The notes under the pieces are model-generated. The model did no database searches. It was given only the letters and a program-made list of their open reading frames with translations, and was not told the DNA's origin. A DNA stretch of 64,000 bases, from contig NC_052676.1 of NCBI RefSeq assembly GCF_016802725.1, positions 7,395,433 through 7,459,432 on the forward strand, read 5' to 3'. Made by a program: the position numbers and the translations under genes. Numbering within the stretch: position 1 is the stretch's first letter; each line of letters starts with the position of its first letter. The DNA comes from Solenopsis invicta. Its lineage: Eukaryota; Arthropoda; Insecta; Hymenoptera; Formicidae. Shown in pieces: positions 38,101 through 50,200 of this stretch.

Positions 38101-40913
38101 TTTTGAAAGATATCCTATTACTGCGCTATTAGTTTATATTGTAAATGAGACTTCTATCAGTCAAACCTATCGATAGTAACTTCACTTTTTTAATTGAAAA
38201 TTCCTCTTCTTTATTACAGAAGCAAGTTTTACATAAAAAGATGAAACTTTTATTTGCAACATTTTATCTTATAAATGCAATTATCAGTATATATCTTATA
38301 AGCAATTAAAGATATTTGTACTACTGTCGGGAATCTTTAAACGTGGTAAGAGGCTTCTGATAGCACTACGTCAAACTACGATAAGATTGTAAGCTTCGAA
38401 ATAAACTAAATAGCTCGCAAGAAGTGCACTGAAAAAAAAGTTTAGATATAACTATCAAATGTATAGTGAATTAATATCAATTAAATATTTTGTCAATATA
38501 ACCAAAAATAATTTTGTGTTTCTAAATGTTTAGTAAATATTATCAAATCTGGTGTAAGTTATTAAATATTTAGAAAAGTAAAATTATTTTTGGTTATATT
38601 AGCCAAATATTTAATTGATCCTATTTCACTATACTTTTGGTAGTTATTACCAGTCGTTTTTTTTCAGTGTATCTTGTACATATAAGACTTGTACATATAA
38701 GATAGTACGGATAAAAATGTTATATTTTTTTAGAATGAGAGTTGATATATCAGTCTCCGAGTAACGTCATCTTTTACATAGATCGTTGAATAATAAAATT
38801 CTAAGTTTATATCTGAAAAATTCTTTTCTTTGTTAAAAGAACTTTGATTAAATAACGGTTTGGTTAAAAATAATTTACCTTGCTAATATATCTTTAATTT
38901 CGATGGTATCTCCTATTTCAGCATTACGCTCTAGATGCTTTGCAAGTTCATCACCACACTCTTTCAATATAACAAACATTTGCTTCATTTTTCCTGAAGT
39001 AAATGTGGGTGTTAACTTAACGCGCATATTTCGCCATCTTTTTCCAGGCATAAGAAATAAATTGCCGGTTAATGGATCAATTTTTTCGTTACAGAATATC
39101 CCACGATCATGAAAAGATTTGAATTGCTTTGTCATCACCGTTTGTATAAGATCGAGATCGGCTATTATCAAATTTGGTTTAAAAAATGTGTACATTCCAA
39201 AAGCACGATGTTCTTTATATTTCAGATAGACATCATGGAAGAATACTCCTGTTGACAAAATTTTCTTTTTATTTAATTGTGTGACTTTTTGTGTTGCGTA
39301 AAAATACTTTCGGTAACATATATCATCAAATAAATAGAAATAAAATTATATGACAGATGCAAAATTAAGTAATAAATAAAATATATTCCAAAACATAATT
39401 ACCAATTACAATTTGATAAAATTTAAATTATAGATAATAGAAATTACACGCATATATATGGGAGTTAGAAAAGAAACAATTGTGTATATTTGAAATTGAA
39501 TGTTGGACCGATTTGCTACGAGCCTGAATTTAGGTATGTAAAAAGCGATCATAATAGCAAATAGGTAGAACACACAGTTGTTAACCGAACATCGAACGAA
39601 CGAGTCGACCGAGTAAGCAATAAGCAAAATAGAAATAAGATCTTGCCCGCAAACGATGTGACGAATGAACGAATGTCGAATTACCCAACGCTTTGTAAAA
39701 ATGAGACTTTAAATACATTCAAATTGAGATCATAAATAGTGTTGGTGTTCAAAATCTTACATATATAAATTTAATTTATTTATTACTAAATTTTTGGGTT
39801 TGTTAGATATTTATTTTTATGATCTTTTATTTTCAAATGTAATTTTTGTAGTAGAAAAATATTTAACCGTTTATTGTACAAAATCTAAAAAAGAAAGTTT
39901 TCCACCGTCGTAACTGGATCTTGGTGCTTTATATTTACTCGTATGATTTTATATATTTTTTCAGATTCAACACAGACTGTGCGCCCTTACTTTTCGTCAT
40001 AACACAATTGTAATTATAATCAAAAAGAGTCAAAATTATAAAATAAGAATCAGTAATATCACATTTATTAAATTAAAACTAATTTAATAAATACACGATG
40101 CTATTAGTATCTAAATATTTAACTCCGCCCACCTAAAAAAACTGTAAAGAATTTATTGCAAAATATATCACCTCAGCCAGGGTTCGTTCTTGGGATCTCC
40201 TGAATTTTGGGTGTTTTAGCTAACTTGATCACTGAGACTGTGATGATATTTTTTGCAATAATCGACTATGCGTTAGAAGGCGAGAAACATCAGCACAGTC
40301 TCAGTGGTCGAGTTATCTAAGAGATCCGTACCGGAGATTCGGGAGGTCCCAGGTTCCCTGGCTGAGGTGATATTTTTTGCAATAAATTCTTTACATTTTT
40401 GTCAGGGAGAAGGAGGTTAATATTTAGATGCTAGTAGCATCGTGTATTATTAAATTAATTTTAATTTAATAAATGTGATGTACTGACTTTTGTTTGATTA
40501 TAATTGTGTTATGACCAAAAGTAACGGCCCGTAGTCTGTGTTGAATGTGAGAAAATATATAAAATCATACGAGTAAATATAAAGCACCAAGATCCAGCTA
40601 CAACGACAGAAGGCCTTTTTATTTAGATAATTTTTCTAATTTTAATTTTAATTAAATAAAATAATAAAAAATATGGAAAATTGTGTACGTGGAAGTAAAT
40701 ATTTATTCACGTGTTACATATTAGTATTGGATTAAAGTACTTGCCTACTTGCGCTTTCCCAGTTACGAGAGGTGTTACATTTCCAACTGGTACTACGGGC
40801 TCGATATAAAAAACACCTCTCTTGCGCCAGAAATTAAATATTACATATTTATAATAAATGTACACACTACTCAAGATAACGATAAAAGCCGCAATTAATT
40901 CCGCAAGCACCAT
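35149..40913 (-). CDS. CYP6-type cytochrome P450, copy E (complete)
   Basis: Exons: 1 40745-40913 (ATG 40913), 2 38879-39248, 3 36965-37302, 4 36340-36570, 5 35962-36213, 6 35149-35312 (TAA); 1524 nt, 507 aa, usual length for a microsomal P450. Motifs in order: membrane anchor (residues ~3-22) with FWRKR after it; WRNMR of the C-helix (128-132); I-helix AGFETSS (313-319), which binds and activates oxygen; ExxR as EALR (370-373); PERF (426-429); haem loop PFGEGPRNCIG with the axial cysteine at 452. Family knowledge says such enzymes work in the ER with P450 reductase, often on xenobiotics; no substrate can be inferred here. Donors: GC for intron 1, GT for intron 4. Intron 1 holds the tRNA-cored palindrome and introns 2 and 3 hold CACTGA MITEs. 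This is the best reference model in the window. Subfamily is uncertain, perhaps CYP6AS-like. Confidence 0.93.
36692..36913. mobile_element. MITE with CACTGA ends in intron 3 of copy E
   Basis: Begins CACTGAGAGAAATG and ends ATTTCTCTAAGTG; orthologous in position and sequence to 29647-29867 in copy D. Confidence 0.7.
38427..38669. mobile_element. MITE with CACTGAAAAAAA ends in intron 2 of copy E
   Basis: Inverted ends CACTGAAAAAAAAG and CGTTTTTTTTCAGTG, with further inverted similarity inside ('accaaaaataattttg' against 'aaattatttttggtt'). Copy D has an uninterrupted site (gaagtgagtatctcg), so this insertion is younger than the D/E split. Confidence 0.75.
39882..40628. repeat. Large palindrome with tRNA-like core in intron 1 of copy E
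   Basis: Counterpart of 32434-33159 in copy D, with the same arms and a tRNA-like segment at 40296-40368 (+). The left arm is more decayed than in D. Confidence 0.65.
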
Positions 40914-42587
40914 CTCGAATCTGAAATGTAGCGACACAAATTTTTGTTTCAAACGTTAATATTAGATATATTAAGCAAGATAAAGTAAGAATATTATTTT
41001 TTAATTTTTTGTAGTTTATAACATCACAGACAATTTGTACACTTGAGTCGTAACTTATGGTTCACAATTCACTATTCGTATAAGATTGTTTTAAATTCGT
41101 TATAGACGATCAAATATTTGACTATCGTCATAAACAGACGCACCGACACCGTACAAAGAGAACGAGATGCTTATTACTGTTGAGACTTCAGCCGATTCTT
41201 AATCAATTATTGACTGTGGTTAAAGCTTTATCTTGAGAACAAAGTACGAGATCGGTATCGTTGTGACGATGCAGCACATGCGTGACTCGACATGAATCGA
41301 AGAGTTAATTTCTCATTGATGAGTTGGCGCTATAAACCGCACTTGCTGGCGTTAACATCTGATCAATTGATATTTAAATTTGTCTAGTTAATTAACACTC
41401 ATCGCCTCATTGCATTATCGTACTTGCACTTTCAAATTACTTTATCTTGCGCGTTATATACGTTTTGTGTCTCAATCTGTGATTTTCAGTAGAGTCTCTC
41501 AATAAGATTGAAAAATCATTGGTCGATAAATGAAGACAAGCAAAATAGATGGGAAGAGTAGGGATAACTTGTTTGTCTTCGAATGTAGAAGATATTTCTT
41601 TACGCTCAGATAAACAAAGTGTAAGCGAAATGTATGCATCTAAGGCAAAACCCAATACTCTCGATAAGATCACATAATAAATTCAGTATGAGAATCGACT
41701 GAATAAGACTTTCTAATTGCAATTGTTGTTAACATCAGTTTCCGAGCAAAACTATTTTTCACATAAACGATGATAAATTATTTACCTTTTATCTTTTCTT
41801 ATCAAGTCACTACCCAATCTTGATGTGTATGTATAAACATGTGATTAATAATTTAATTCTGTAAATATTTTGTAAATAAATATTCATTATATCATAATGA
41901 GCAGCTTTTCTGAAAATTCTTGTATTATAATAAGAAGTATACTTTTGATGTTTTTGGAATATTTAAAAAGCATTTTTATTTTTATATTCCATTTATATTC
42001 ACAAATTATTTTTAAATATGTTTCAGAAAATTTTTATTTTTGACAAGTCTTTATAGAATTTTAATCAAATGAGTTTGTGCGTTATCTAATTGATTAATAT
42101 TAACTTATTTATATTGATCTGAATGATTAATATTATCATTTCTCGAATGCATAAAGCTTTATATAACCTTTAAACCATTTTATCTTAAAAATAAAACATG
42201 ATAGCGATTTATCAGACCTCTGTTTACCAACTGTCTTTTCAAACGTTGCAATTTAAAGATTAATAATGAAAAGGTAGTAGAATAATAATAAACATACACT
42301 TTGCTGAAAGAATACATTCATTAATGAAAAAAATATATATATTTTGTTCAATATATGTAATTATTAATAATTTTACTTATAATACATTATGCAGTATTAA
42401 CAAGAAATAAACCGTCATAATAAAAAATAGTAACAAAAATAGTTAGTAACGAAAAATAATAGAATATATTAAATAGCTTTGTCTTATTCTCTAATCTTTA
42501 TTTTTGACATGTGCATGTTTACATTCTTCGTATTATATAAATTATATAAATTAAAAGAGGTAATTTTTAATCAAGAAGAAAATAATT
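40914..42587. other. 5' flank of copy E and 3' flank of pseudogene F
   Basis: Third copy of the shared intergenic unit. Likely 5' UTR intron acceptor ctacatttcag seven bases upstream of the ATG. No gene is seen; the minus-strand open frame at 41437-41673 is not conserved as coding in the sister units. Confidence 0.5.
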
Positions 42588-45038
42588 TTATCGTTTCTCG
42601 ATAATAAGATGCAGTTTTCAGTGAGAGAGTCGGAGATCTTTCACTATAAGTAAGCGGTACCAGGGTCCGAGAATGAAGTTTAAACTTATATTTCGACAGA
42701 AGACTCACAAACCTAATTTTTGTTTGTAAATAGCCAAATCGCATATCTGTAATGTAGGGGCTTTTATTAAGGATGGATAGTCGGTAGGCAAATTAACGAG
42801 AGCCAGGTCGTCAGCAAAGTGTCCTTGTATTATGTACAGTGCTCGCAGGCTGCTCCGGCAGAACTGCCGGACCGCGCGTCAAAATTGGAGCTCTCTCAAA
42901 ACGCGCATAAGGGCACGACGACAATAACAAGTTAAGGGCGATCATGCGATCTCGCGGAGCCAATCACAATCTCGGAAATCACGCTGTGCTCCGCTGTACG
43001 TAGCATGATCGGCAACGGAAAATGTTCCCACGGCATCATGATCGACAATGTCGCGCTCAATAACAGAAATATGCCTACAGTAAATTAAATATATTAATAG
43101 TATTAATGCATAACATTTAGAAAACATTTACGTAAATGTCTTTATAAATATTTTTCAATTACAATCCGAAGAATATTTATTTATATATTATATTTAATTA
43201 TATATACAAATCATGATACAAACATTATACGAAATAAAAACAATAAATAAATATTCTTAAAAGAGTTTTATAAAAAAGCGAATGAGATAAAACTAGAAAA
43301 ATGATAATTGCGTAAAAATTTTTTTAATTAAAATAATCTCAAATTAAAATACGGGAAGGACAAGACGGAATGACAGTATAAAGAAGTATATCGCGTAATT
43401 CAAATATAGGAATCCCAATCGAGCATTACACTAGATGTGGCTCCTCGGTCATTGAAAGTTACTCACGAGCCAGCGAAGGTTCTAATATACAGCTCTCTTG
43501 CGCCATTATACATAATTTATAAGTTTTTATAATTTTTAAGGCTGCGCTATTCGCATGTATTGTAAATGAGGTTTCTATCAGTGAAACCAATCGATAGTAG
43601 CTTCACGTTTTTTAAACTCTCCTTTTTTATTACAGAAACAAGTTCTACACAAAAAAAATTAAATTTTTATTTGCAACATTTTGTCCTATAAATGCAATTA
43701 CCAGTAGTTATAAGCAATTAAAGATATTTGTACTACTGTCTTGTGACAGTTGTATTGTGTATCGATAACACGTCGTGTATCTTCAAATATGATAGCAGGT
43801 TCCTGATAACATTTTTCATTAAATAAATTTATGCCGTTAAACTACATAAGATTGTAAACTTTAAAGTAAGATAAATAGCACCCAAGAAGTGAGTATCTCG
43901 TATATATAAAACTCTAATACGGATAGAAGTTTTATATTTATTTATTTTTTTGGAATGAGAGTCGATATATCAGTTCCGAGTGACGCTATCTTTTACATAG
44001 ATCGGTAGTTAATAAAATTCTAAGTGTAAATCTGAAAGTTTCTTTTCTTTGTTAAAAAAACTTCGATTAAATAACGATTTCTTAAAAATAATTTTTATTA
44101 TTCTTTAAACCTAACCTAACTTTGCTAATATATCTTTAATTTCAATTATATCTCTAGATGCTTTGCGAGTTCATCGCCACACTCTTTCATTATAACAAAC
44201 ATTTGCTTCATTTTTTCTGAAGTAAATGTGGGTGTCAACTTGACGCGCATATTTCGCCACCTTTTTTCAGGCATAAGAAATAAATTGCCAGTTAATGGAT
44301 CAATCTTTTCATTACAGTACCACCCACGACCATAAAAAGACTTGAATTCCTTTGTCATCACCGTTCGTATAAGATCGAGATCAGCGACCAAATTCGGTTT
44401 AAAAAATGTATACATTCCCAAACGCGATGTTCCTTATATTTCAAATACGCATCATGGAAAAATATACTCCTGTTGACAAAAACTTCCTTTTTATTCAATT
44501 CTGTCCCTTTATGTTTTACGTAAAAATACTGTCAGTAAAATAAATTGTCAAATACATAATAATAAAAATAAGGCAACAGATACAAAAATAAATAGTAAAT
44601 AAAATATATTCCAAAATATAATTACCAATTACAATTTAATAAAATATAAATTATAGATAATGGAAATTACACGCATATATAAATTTAATTAATTTATTAT
44701 TAAATTTTGTGCTTGTTGGTTATTTATTTTTATTTATTTTTATTTTCAAACATAATTTTTGTAATTTTTATTTCAAAAAAATAAAATAATAAAAAACATG
44801 GAAAGTTGTACACGGGGAAGTAAATATTTATTTACGTGTCACATATTAGTATTAGATTAAAGTACTTTCCTACTTGCGCTTTTCCAGTTACGAGAGGTGT
44901 TACATTTCCAATTGGTCCTACAGGTTCGATATAAAAGACACCTTTTTTGCGCCAGAAATTGAATATTACATATTTATAATAAATGTACACAATACTCATG
45001 ATAATGAAAAAAGCCGCGATTAATTCCGCAAGTACCAT
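42588..45038 (-). pseudogene. CYP6-type cytochrome P450 pseudogene, copy F (exons 1, 2 and 6 only)
   Basis: Exon 1 (44870-45038) is open with ATG (MVLAELIAAFFIIMSIVYIY), but its donor has changed from G|GCAAGT to G|GAAAGT and the seven-base 5' UTR segment before the ATG is deleted. Exon 2 (44121-44469) has a 2-bp insertion and a 1-bp deletion near its start, a one-codon deletion (FKPNLV-ADLD), a 19-bp deletion near its end, and a weakened donor. Exons 3-5 are missing: sequence like intron 5 (to about 43500) joins sequence like intron 2. Exon 6 (42588-42746) starts MRFGYLQTKI but loses frame near its end because of a small deletion, so HLIIEKR and the stop are not read. A probable solo LTR sits just inside the exon 6 acceptor side. 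The gene belongs to the D/E subfamily and is clearly dead. Confidence 0.92.
42753..43079 (-). mobile_element. Probable solo LTR in intron 5 of pseudogene F
   Basis: A 327-bp GC-richer block begins TGTAGGGG and ends CCTACA, the TG...CA form of retrotransposon LTRs, and is flanked by a 4-bp direct repeat GTAA (42749-42752 and 43080-43083). Copies D and E have an uninterrupted site (ctgtaaattaaatatatta). On the minus strand a polyadenylation-like AATAAA lies 12 bases before the end, which orients it. No internal retroviral-type genes are nearby, so it is a solo LTR; Gypsy or BEL type cannot be decided. Confidence 0.8.
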
Positions 45039-46792
45039 CTGAAATGTAGCAATACAAATTTTTGTTTGAAACATTATTTAACATTATATTGAGCAAGATA
45101 TAATAACATTATTTTTGAAAATTTTTTGTAGTTTATAACGTCCCAGACAAATCGTACATTTGAGTCACAATTCACTTGGTTTGCAATTCACTATTTGTAT
45201 AAGATTTTGTTAAATTTGTTATTGACGATCGAGTCTTTGACGCTCGGCATAAACGGACGCATCAATACCGTTCAAAGAGAACAAAAGGGATTATACAGGG
45301 ACGATATCACGGGTAATTAAATAATGAAACAGAATCACTACCGTTAAGCTTTTAGCCGATTATTAGTCAATTATTGACTGTGGTTGAAGTGGTTGAAGTT
45401 TAATTTTCCGAACGACGTACGAGATTCTGTATTATTGTTACAACGTAGCACAAACGTGACTCAACATGCATCGAGGAGTTTAATGAGTTTTCTACAATTA
45501 GCTATTAGAATATTCTTTTCATATTTGACATTGATTGATTAATTCTTATCGTTTGCAACTTATGCCATCGACTAATACCTTATTGTAGAGAGCTCATTAA
45601 AGTTCCTCGATTCATGTTGAGTCATGCTTGTGCTGCGTCGTAACAATAATATAGAATTTCGTACTTTGTTCGCAATATTAAACATTTATCGTTTTTTTTT
45701 CTTCTTTTTTATGGGAAAATTCTTATGGTTACCTTCCCCTCCCCTCCTCCCAAGGTGGAGGGGAAAGTTATGCCGGACGTTTACCAACTAAAACCCCATG
45801 GTTGTCCAGCCTACAAGGACGAGGGACCCCGAGATCACAAGAATTGCAACCAACAGGCGTCCTCCGAAACATTTATCGCCTCATTGCATTATCGTCTTTG
45901 CACTTTCAATATTACTTTTTCTTGCATGTTGTATACGTTTTGTGTCTCAATCTATGATTTTCAGAAAAGTCTTTCGATGAGATTGAAAGGTCATTAGTCG
46001 ATGAATGAAGTCAACCAAAATAGGAGGAAAAAGTGGGAATAACTTATTTATCTCTGATTGTGGAAGATATCTCTTAATGCTCAAATAAACAAAGTGTGAA
46101 TGAAATGTATGCATCTGAGATAAAGCCCAATAATCTCGACAAGGTCAAATGACGAATTTAATATGAGAATTGACTGAGTGAGACTTTCTAATTTCAATTG
46201 TTCTTAACATAAGTTTCCAAACAAAATTATTTTTTACATAAACGATAATAAATTATTTATCTTTTAATCTTTTTTAACGAGTTACTACCCAATCCTGATT
46301 ATGTATAAGATAAAACATTAATAATTTAATTCTGCAAGTATTTTATATATAAATATTTGTTATATTGTAATGAGCAGTTTCTCTGTATATGTTTGGGATA
46401 AAATAAAAAGCATTCTTTTGATTTTTCTGGAATATTTAAAAAACAATTTTATTTTCATGTTCCATGTATATTTACAAAATTTTCTTCAATATGTTCTAGA
46501 AAATTTTAATTTTTGACAAACGTTTATAGAATATTCGTAGAATGAGTTTGTGTATTATCTGAGTGATGATTAATATCATTATCATTTCTCGAATTACTAC
46601 ATAAAGCTTTATATATAACCTTCAAACGATTATCTAATAAATGAAACATGATAACAATGTCAGCGATCTATCAGAGCGCTGTTTACCAACAGTCTTTTCA
46701 ATCGCTGCAGTTTAAAGATTAATAGTAAAAAGGTAAAAAAATAATACATTTTAATGAAAGAATATATTCTTTCATAAAAAAAGAATATATAT

Positions 46793-46865
<73 letters not shown>

Positions 46866-47072
46866 CTTAATTATAATACATTATGCAGTATTAACAAGAA
46901 ATAAACAGTGTTAATAAGAAATAAAAGCAAGAAAAGTTAGTAACAAAAAATAATACACTATATCAAATAGATTTGATTTATTATCCAATCTTTACTTTTT
47001 ACATGTGCATGTTTACATTCTTTGTATTACATAAATTAAAAGAGGTAATTTTTACTTAAGAAGAAAATAATT
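45039..47072. other. 5' flank of pseudogene F with an inverted duplication and a foreign GC-rich patch
   Basis: Fourth copy of the shared intergenic unit, disturbed in the middle. 45408-45498 recurs inverted at 45585-45675 ('attattgtta caacgtagca' against its complement). A GC-rich patch (about 45725-45875) with a short hairpin 'cccctcc...ggagggg' has no match in the sister units. Open frames there (45725-45997) are not recognised. No gene is called. Confidence 0.5.
46799..46862. repeat. (TA)n microsatellite
   Basis: About 31 TA units in the intergenic unit; the sister units have only 'atatatgtaattatt' here. Confidence 0.97.
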
Positions 47073-47219
47073 TTGTCGTGACTCGATAATAAGATGCATA
47101 TCACGTTTCGGTACGAGAGTCGGAGATCTTTCACTATAAGTAAGCGGGACCGGGGTCCGAGAATGAAGTTCAAACTTATATTTCGACAGAAGACTCACGA
47201 GCCTAATTTTCGTTTGTAA
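47073..47219 (-). pseudogene. Decayed orphan terminal exon (exon 6) of a P450
   Basis: Reads LQTKIRLVSLLSKYKFELHS, then a D/E-like RTPVPLTYSERSPTL and HLIIESR. It lacks the first residues (G-M/L-R-F-G-Y), has no AG acceptor at its start, and the stop TAA has become CAA. It lies 54 bases downstream of the intact exon 6 of copy G and is of the D/E/F type, so it is the leftover 3' end of another D-like copy, joined to copy G by the tandem duplication. Confidence 0.85.
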
Positions 47220-47272
47220 GTACAATCCTCGTATAAATTAAGACAGATAATTTTTACGCAGAAAAGATAATT

Positions 47273-50200
47273 TTATCGTGGCTCTATAATAAGATGTACA
47301 CCACTTTTTGGTTGGAGAACTAGAGCTCCTTCATAAAAAGTAAGCGGCACTGCAGTCTGGGAATGAAGTTTGAATTTGTATTTTGATAGAAGACTCAAGA
47401 GCCCAACTTTTACTTGCAAGTAGCCAAATCGTAAACCTGAAAATTATATTAATGATACTAATAATATTAACGCATAATAGTTGAAAAATGTTTACATAAA
47501 TAATTAATAAAGGTTTTTCAAATATAATTTTAAGAATATTTATTAAAACTAAAATTTGAAGCAAACTAATGAGAGTCAAGTGTGGTTATTAATGCACGCT
47601 AAAATTGTTTATAAAAATGCAAAACTTTATTGAACGGACAAGTAATGAAACTAAAAATACGAACGTTTTGACTCACTCTAGAGTCATCTTCGGCGTAACA
47701 GTATTGCCGAAATGCATGTCTTCTTTAATTTAATAAGAGAAAATTTTACAGTCACGCATATGCATGATCAAAGCGTTGCTTTTAGCAATGAGTCTGTATT
47801 GCAAACTGACAAATTGTTAGCAATTGTGTATATTATCAGAATTGCAGCAAATAAGACTGTGTATTATTCAATTTGTTGTCGAATTGATGTCTTTAAGAAA
47901 TGACAACTTTGGACAGTGAATATGTTACTATTATAACTTTAAATTGGTCATCAAAATTTTGCTCTAGCAATTCATAGATCAGTCATACAATGTTGCTATG
48001 CAAAACTACGCAAAAGTTACATTGCCGATAAAACGCAATAACTTTGATACTTTTACTAGCTGTTAAATTACTCATATATACACTGCTGCCTGCATATTGC
48101 TTCATTCTCCATTCTACATCATTGATGACAAATATAAAACAATTTGCCAGTGCTATAAGCAATCACATATTTGTACGACTTTGCTTAGCCACGAATGGTT
48201 AGACGAGTTTTAATAAATTAATTTATATTCTTACCAATGCAGTTTCGGGGGCCTTCCCCGAATGGCATATAGGCGTAAGGATGCCTTTCTTTTATTTCAT
48301 CTGCGTTGAAGCGCTCAGGATCGAATTTATCCGGATCCGGATATATAGATGGATCTCGATGCAGCCCAAGCAGCGGTATAGTTATTAATGTCCCCTTCGG
48401 TACGCGAATGTTTGGTAGCTCTATTTCCTTAGTGCAAATTCGATTCAAGATAGGAACAGGTGGATATTTCCTCAAAGTTTCTGTAACGTAAAAAAGAGGA
48501 TGGAGAACATCACTTTCATAACACAATAGATTTATTTAAACATATGTATGAACAATGAGATAGTAAGATATCCTTATCCTCTGTGTTTCCGAATATTACA
48601 AACACAATATGTATATAATACTTGCCACTGATCACTTTTTGAAGATATGTCATGTCGTTTACAGCATCATAGGTCAATTCACCATGCTTTGTTAAAACTT
48701 CATCGATTTCGTTGCGAGTTTTGTCTTGTATATCATGCTGTTGAGCTAATTCGTATAATGCAAATGTCATTGTTGTTGCGGAGGTTTCAAAGCCAGCTGC
48801 GAAGAAGATAAAACTTTGTGCAGCAGCTTCTTCCATGGTAAGTTTGGTTATGTTTGCTGTGGATAAATAAGTTTTGTTACTTTCATGGACAAAGAAATTT
48901 CAAAATGATTTTGTTATTTGATTTATAACTTAGATATATAAACTAAAATATGTAAATTTTTACTGCACTATAATAATTTATTAACATAGGAATAAGTATA
49001 AACATGTATACTAACATGATTTGTTGATGATCGTTTTGTTATCTTCGGGATCAATGAAACCTCTTTCCATAAGTTGAATAAGCAAATTCATAAAATCATG
49101 TCTGACGATATGATGAGCTTTCCTATATTCCATATTCTCTCGAAACATGTTTATATAAAACTTGGTAACAGATGGTGGTGTTGCGGGAATAGAAAGGAAG
49201 TTCATGACTTGCGGCATATAGAAAATCAGAGCAACCTTTATAGGAGTTATATCGAAATATTTTTTTCCCTGGATTCGGTACTGATTATTTGGTTCTTCAA
49301 TACAGTTAGATTTGACACCAAAAGCTGTCGACATAATTACGTCTGTCGTATATCTGTTCACAAAATTAACAATTAATTATTAATGAATTTATCAAATTTT
49401 ATAAAACTTACTAAATATAATATTAAAACAATTTGAAAAAAGCACAAAAATTAATTATTAAAAAGATATCAGAGAAGCAGCAACAAAGAAATTAAAAAAT
49501 TCAGAAATGATAGCAGTGAAAGATTGAAAATAAAAGAGGGTTATTTATATATAAAAGAATTGTCAAGATGTACTTTCTGTGTCATACTATAATATAATTA
49601 AAAAATTGAAAAGTTACGTATCAAGAATTAAAATTATGTTAATTATTAATTAAATATCATTTATAAGTAGTATGTAAAAAATAAAACAATTGAATTTTAT
49701 AAACTATTAAGAATATTACTTAAAAATACCTTATTATACAGTAAAATATAAAATATCTAAACGTGGAACATTTTTAAAATATATTAATTAATTATATATT
49801 ATAAATATATTAATTAAGTAATATATTAATTAATTGTTCATTTTAGTAATCAATTAGTAAAATAATGGCTCGTATAACATTAACTATAATATTAATCAAA
49901 GTGAGCTAATTACACAAGTAAAAGTTAGCTATTGGATTACGGTTATATTTAGCTATTGGATTACGATTATATTATCAAGTTCTCGATCACTTTCTCATAT
50001 GTAAAACCATTTATAGTATCTTTTTTATTTTGAACATAATACTTTTAATATTTGGTCTTTGAAGTAAAACTATTAAAGCAAAGTTCTGCTTACTTATAAC
50101 TATCCAAAATTTGTGTGACTTTGGCAATTTCTTTTCTTTTGTGCAATAATTTTGTAAAAAATTTGTTTGTTAAGCAATAGTATATTATTATTTATTGTGT

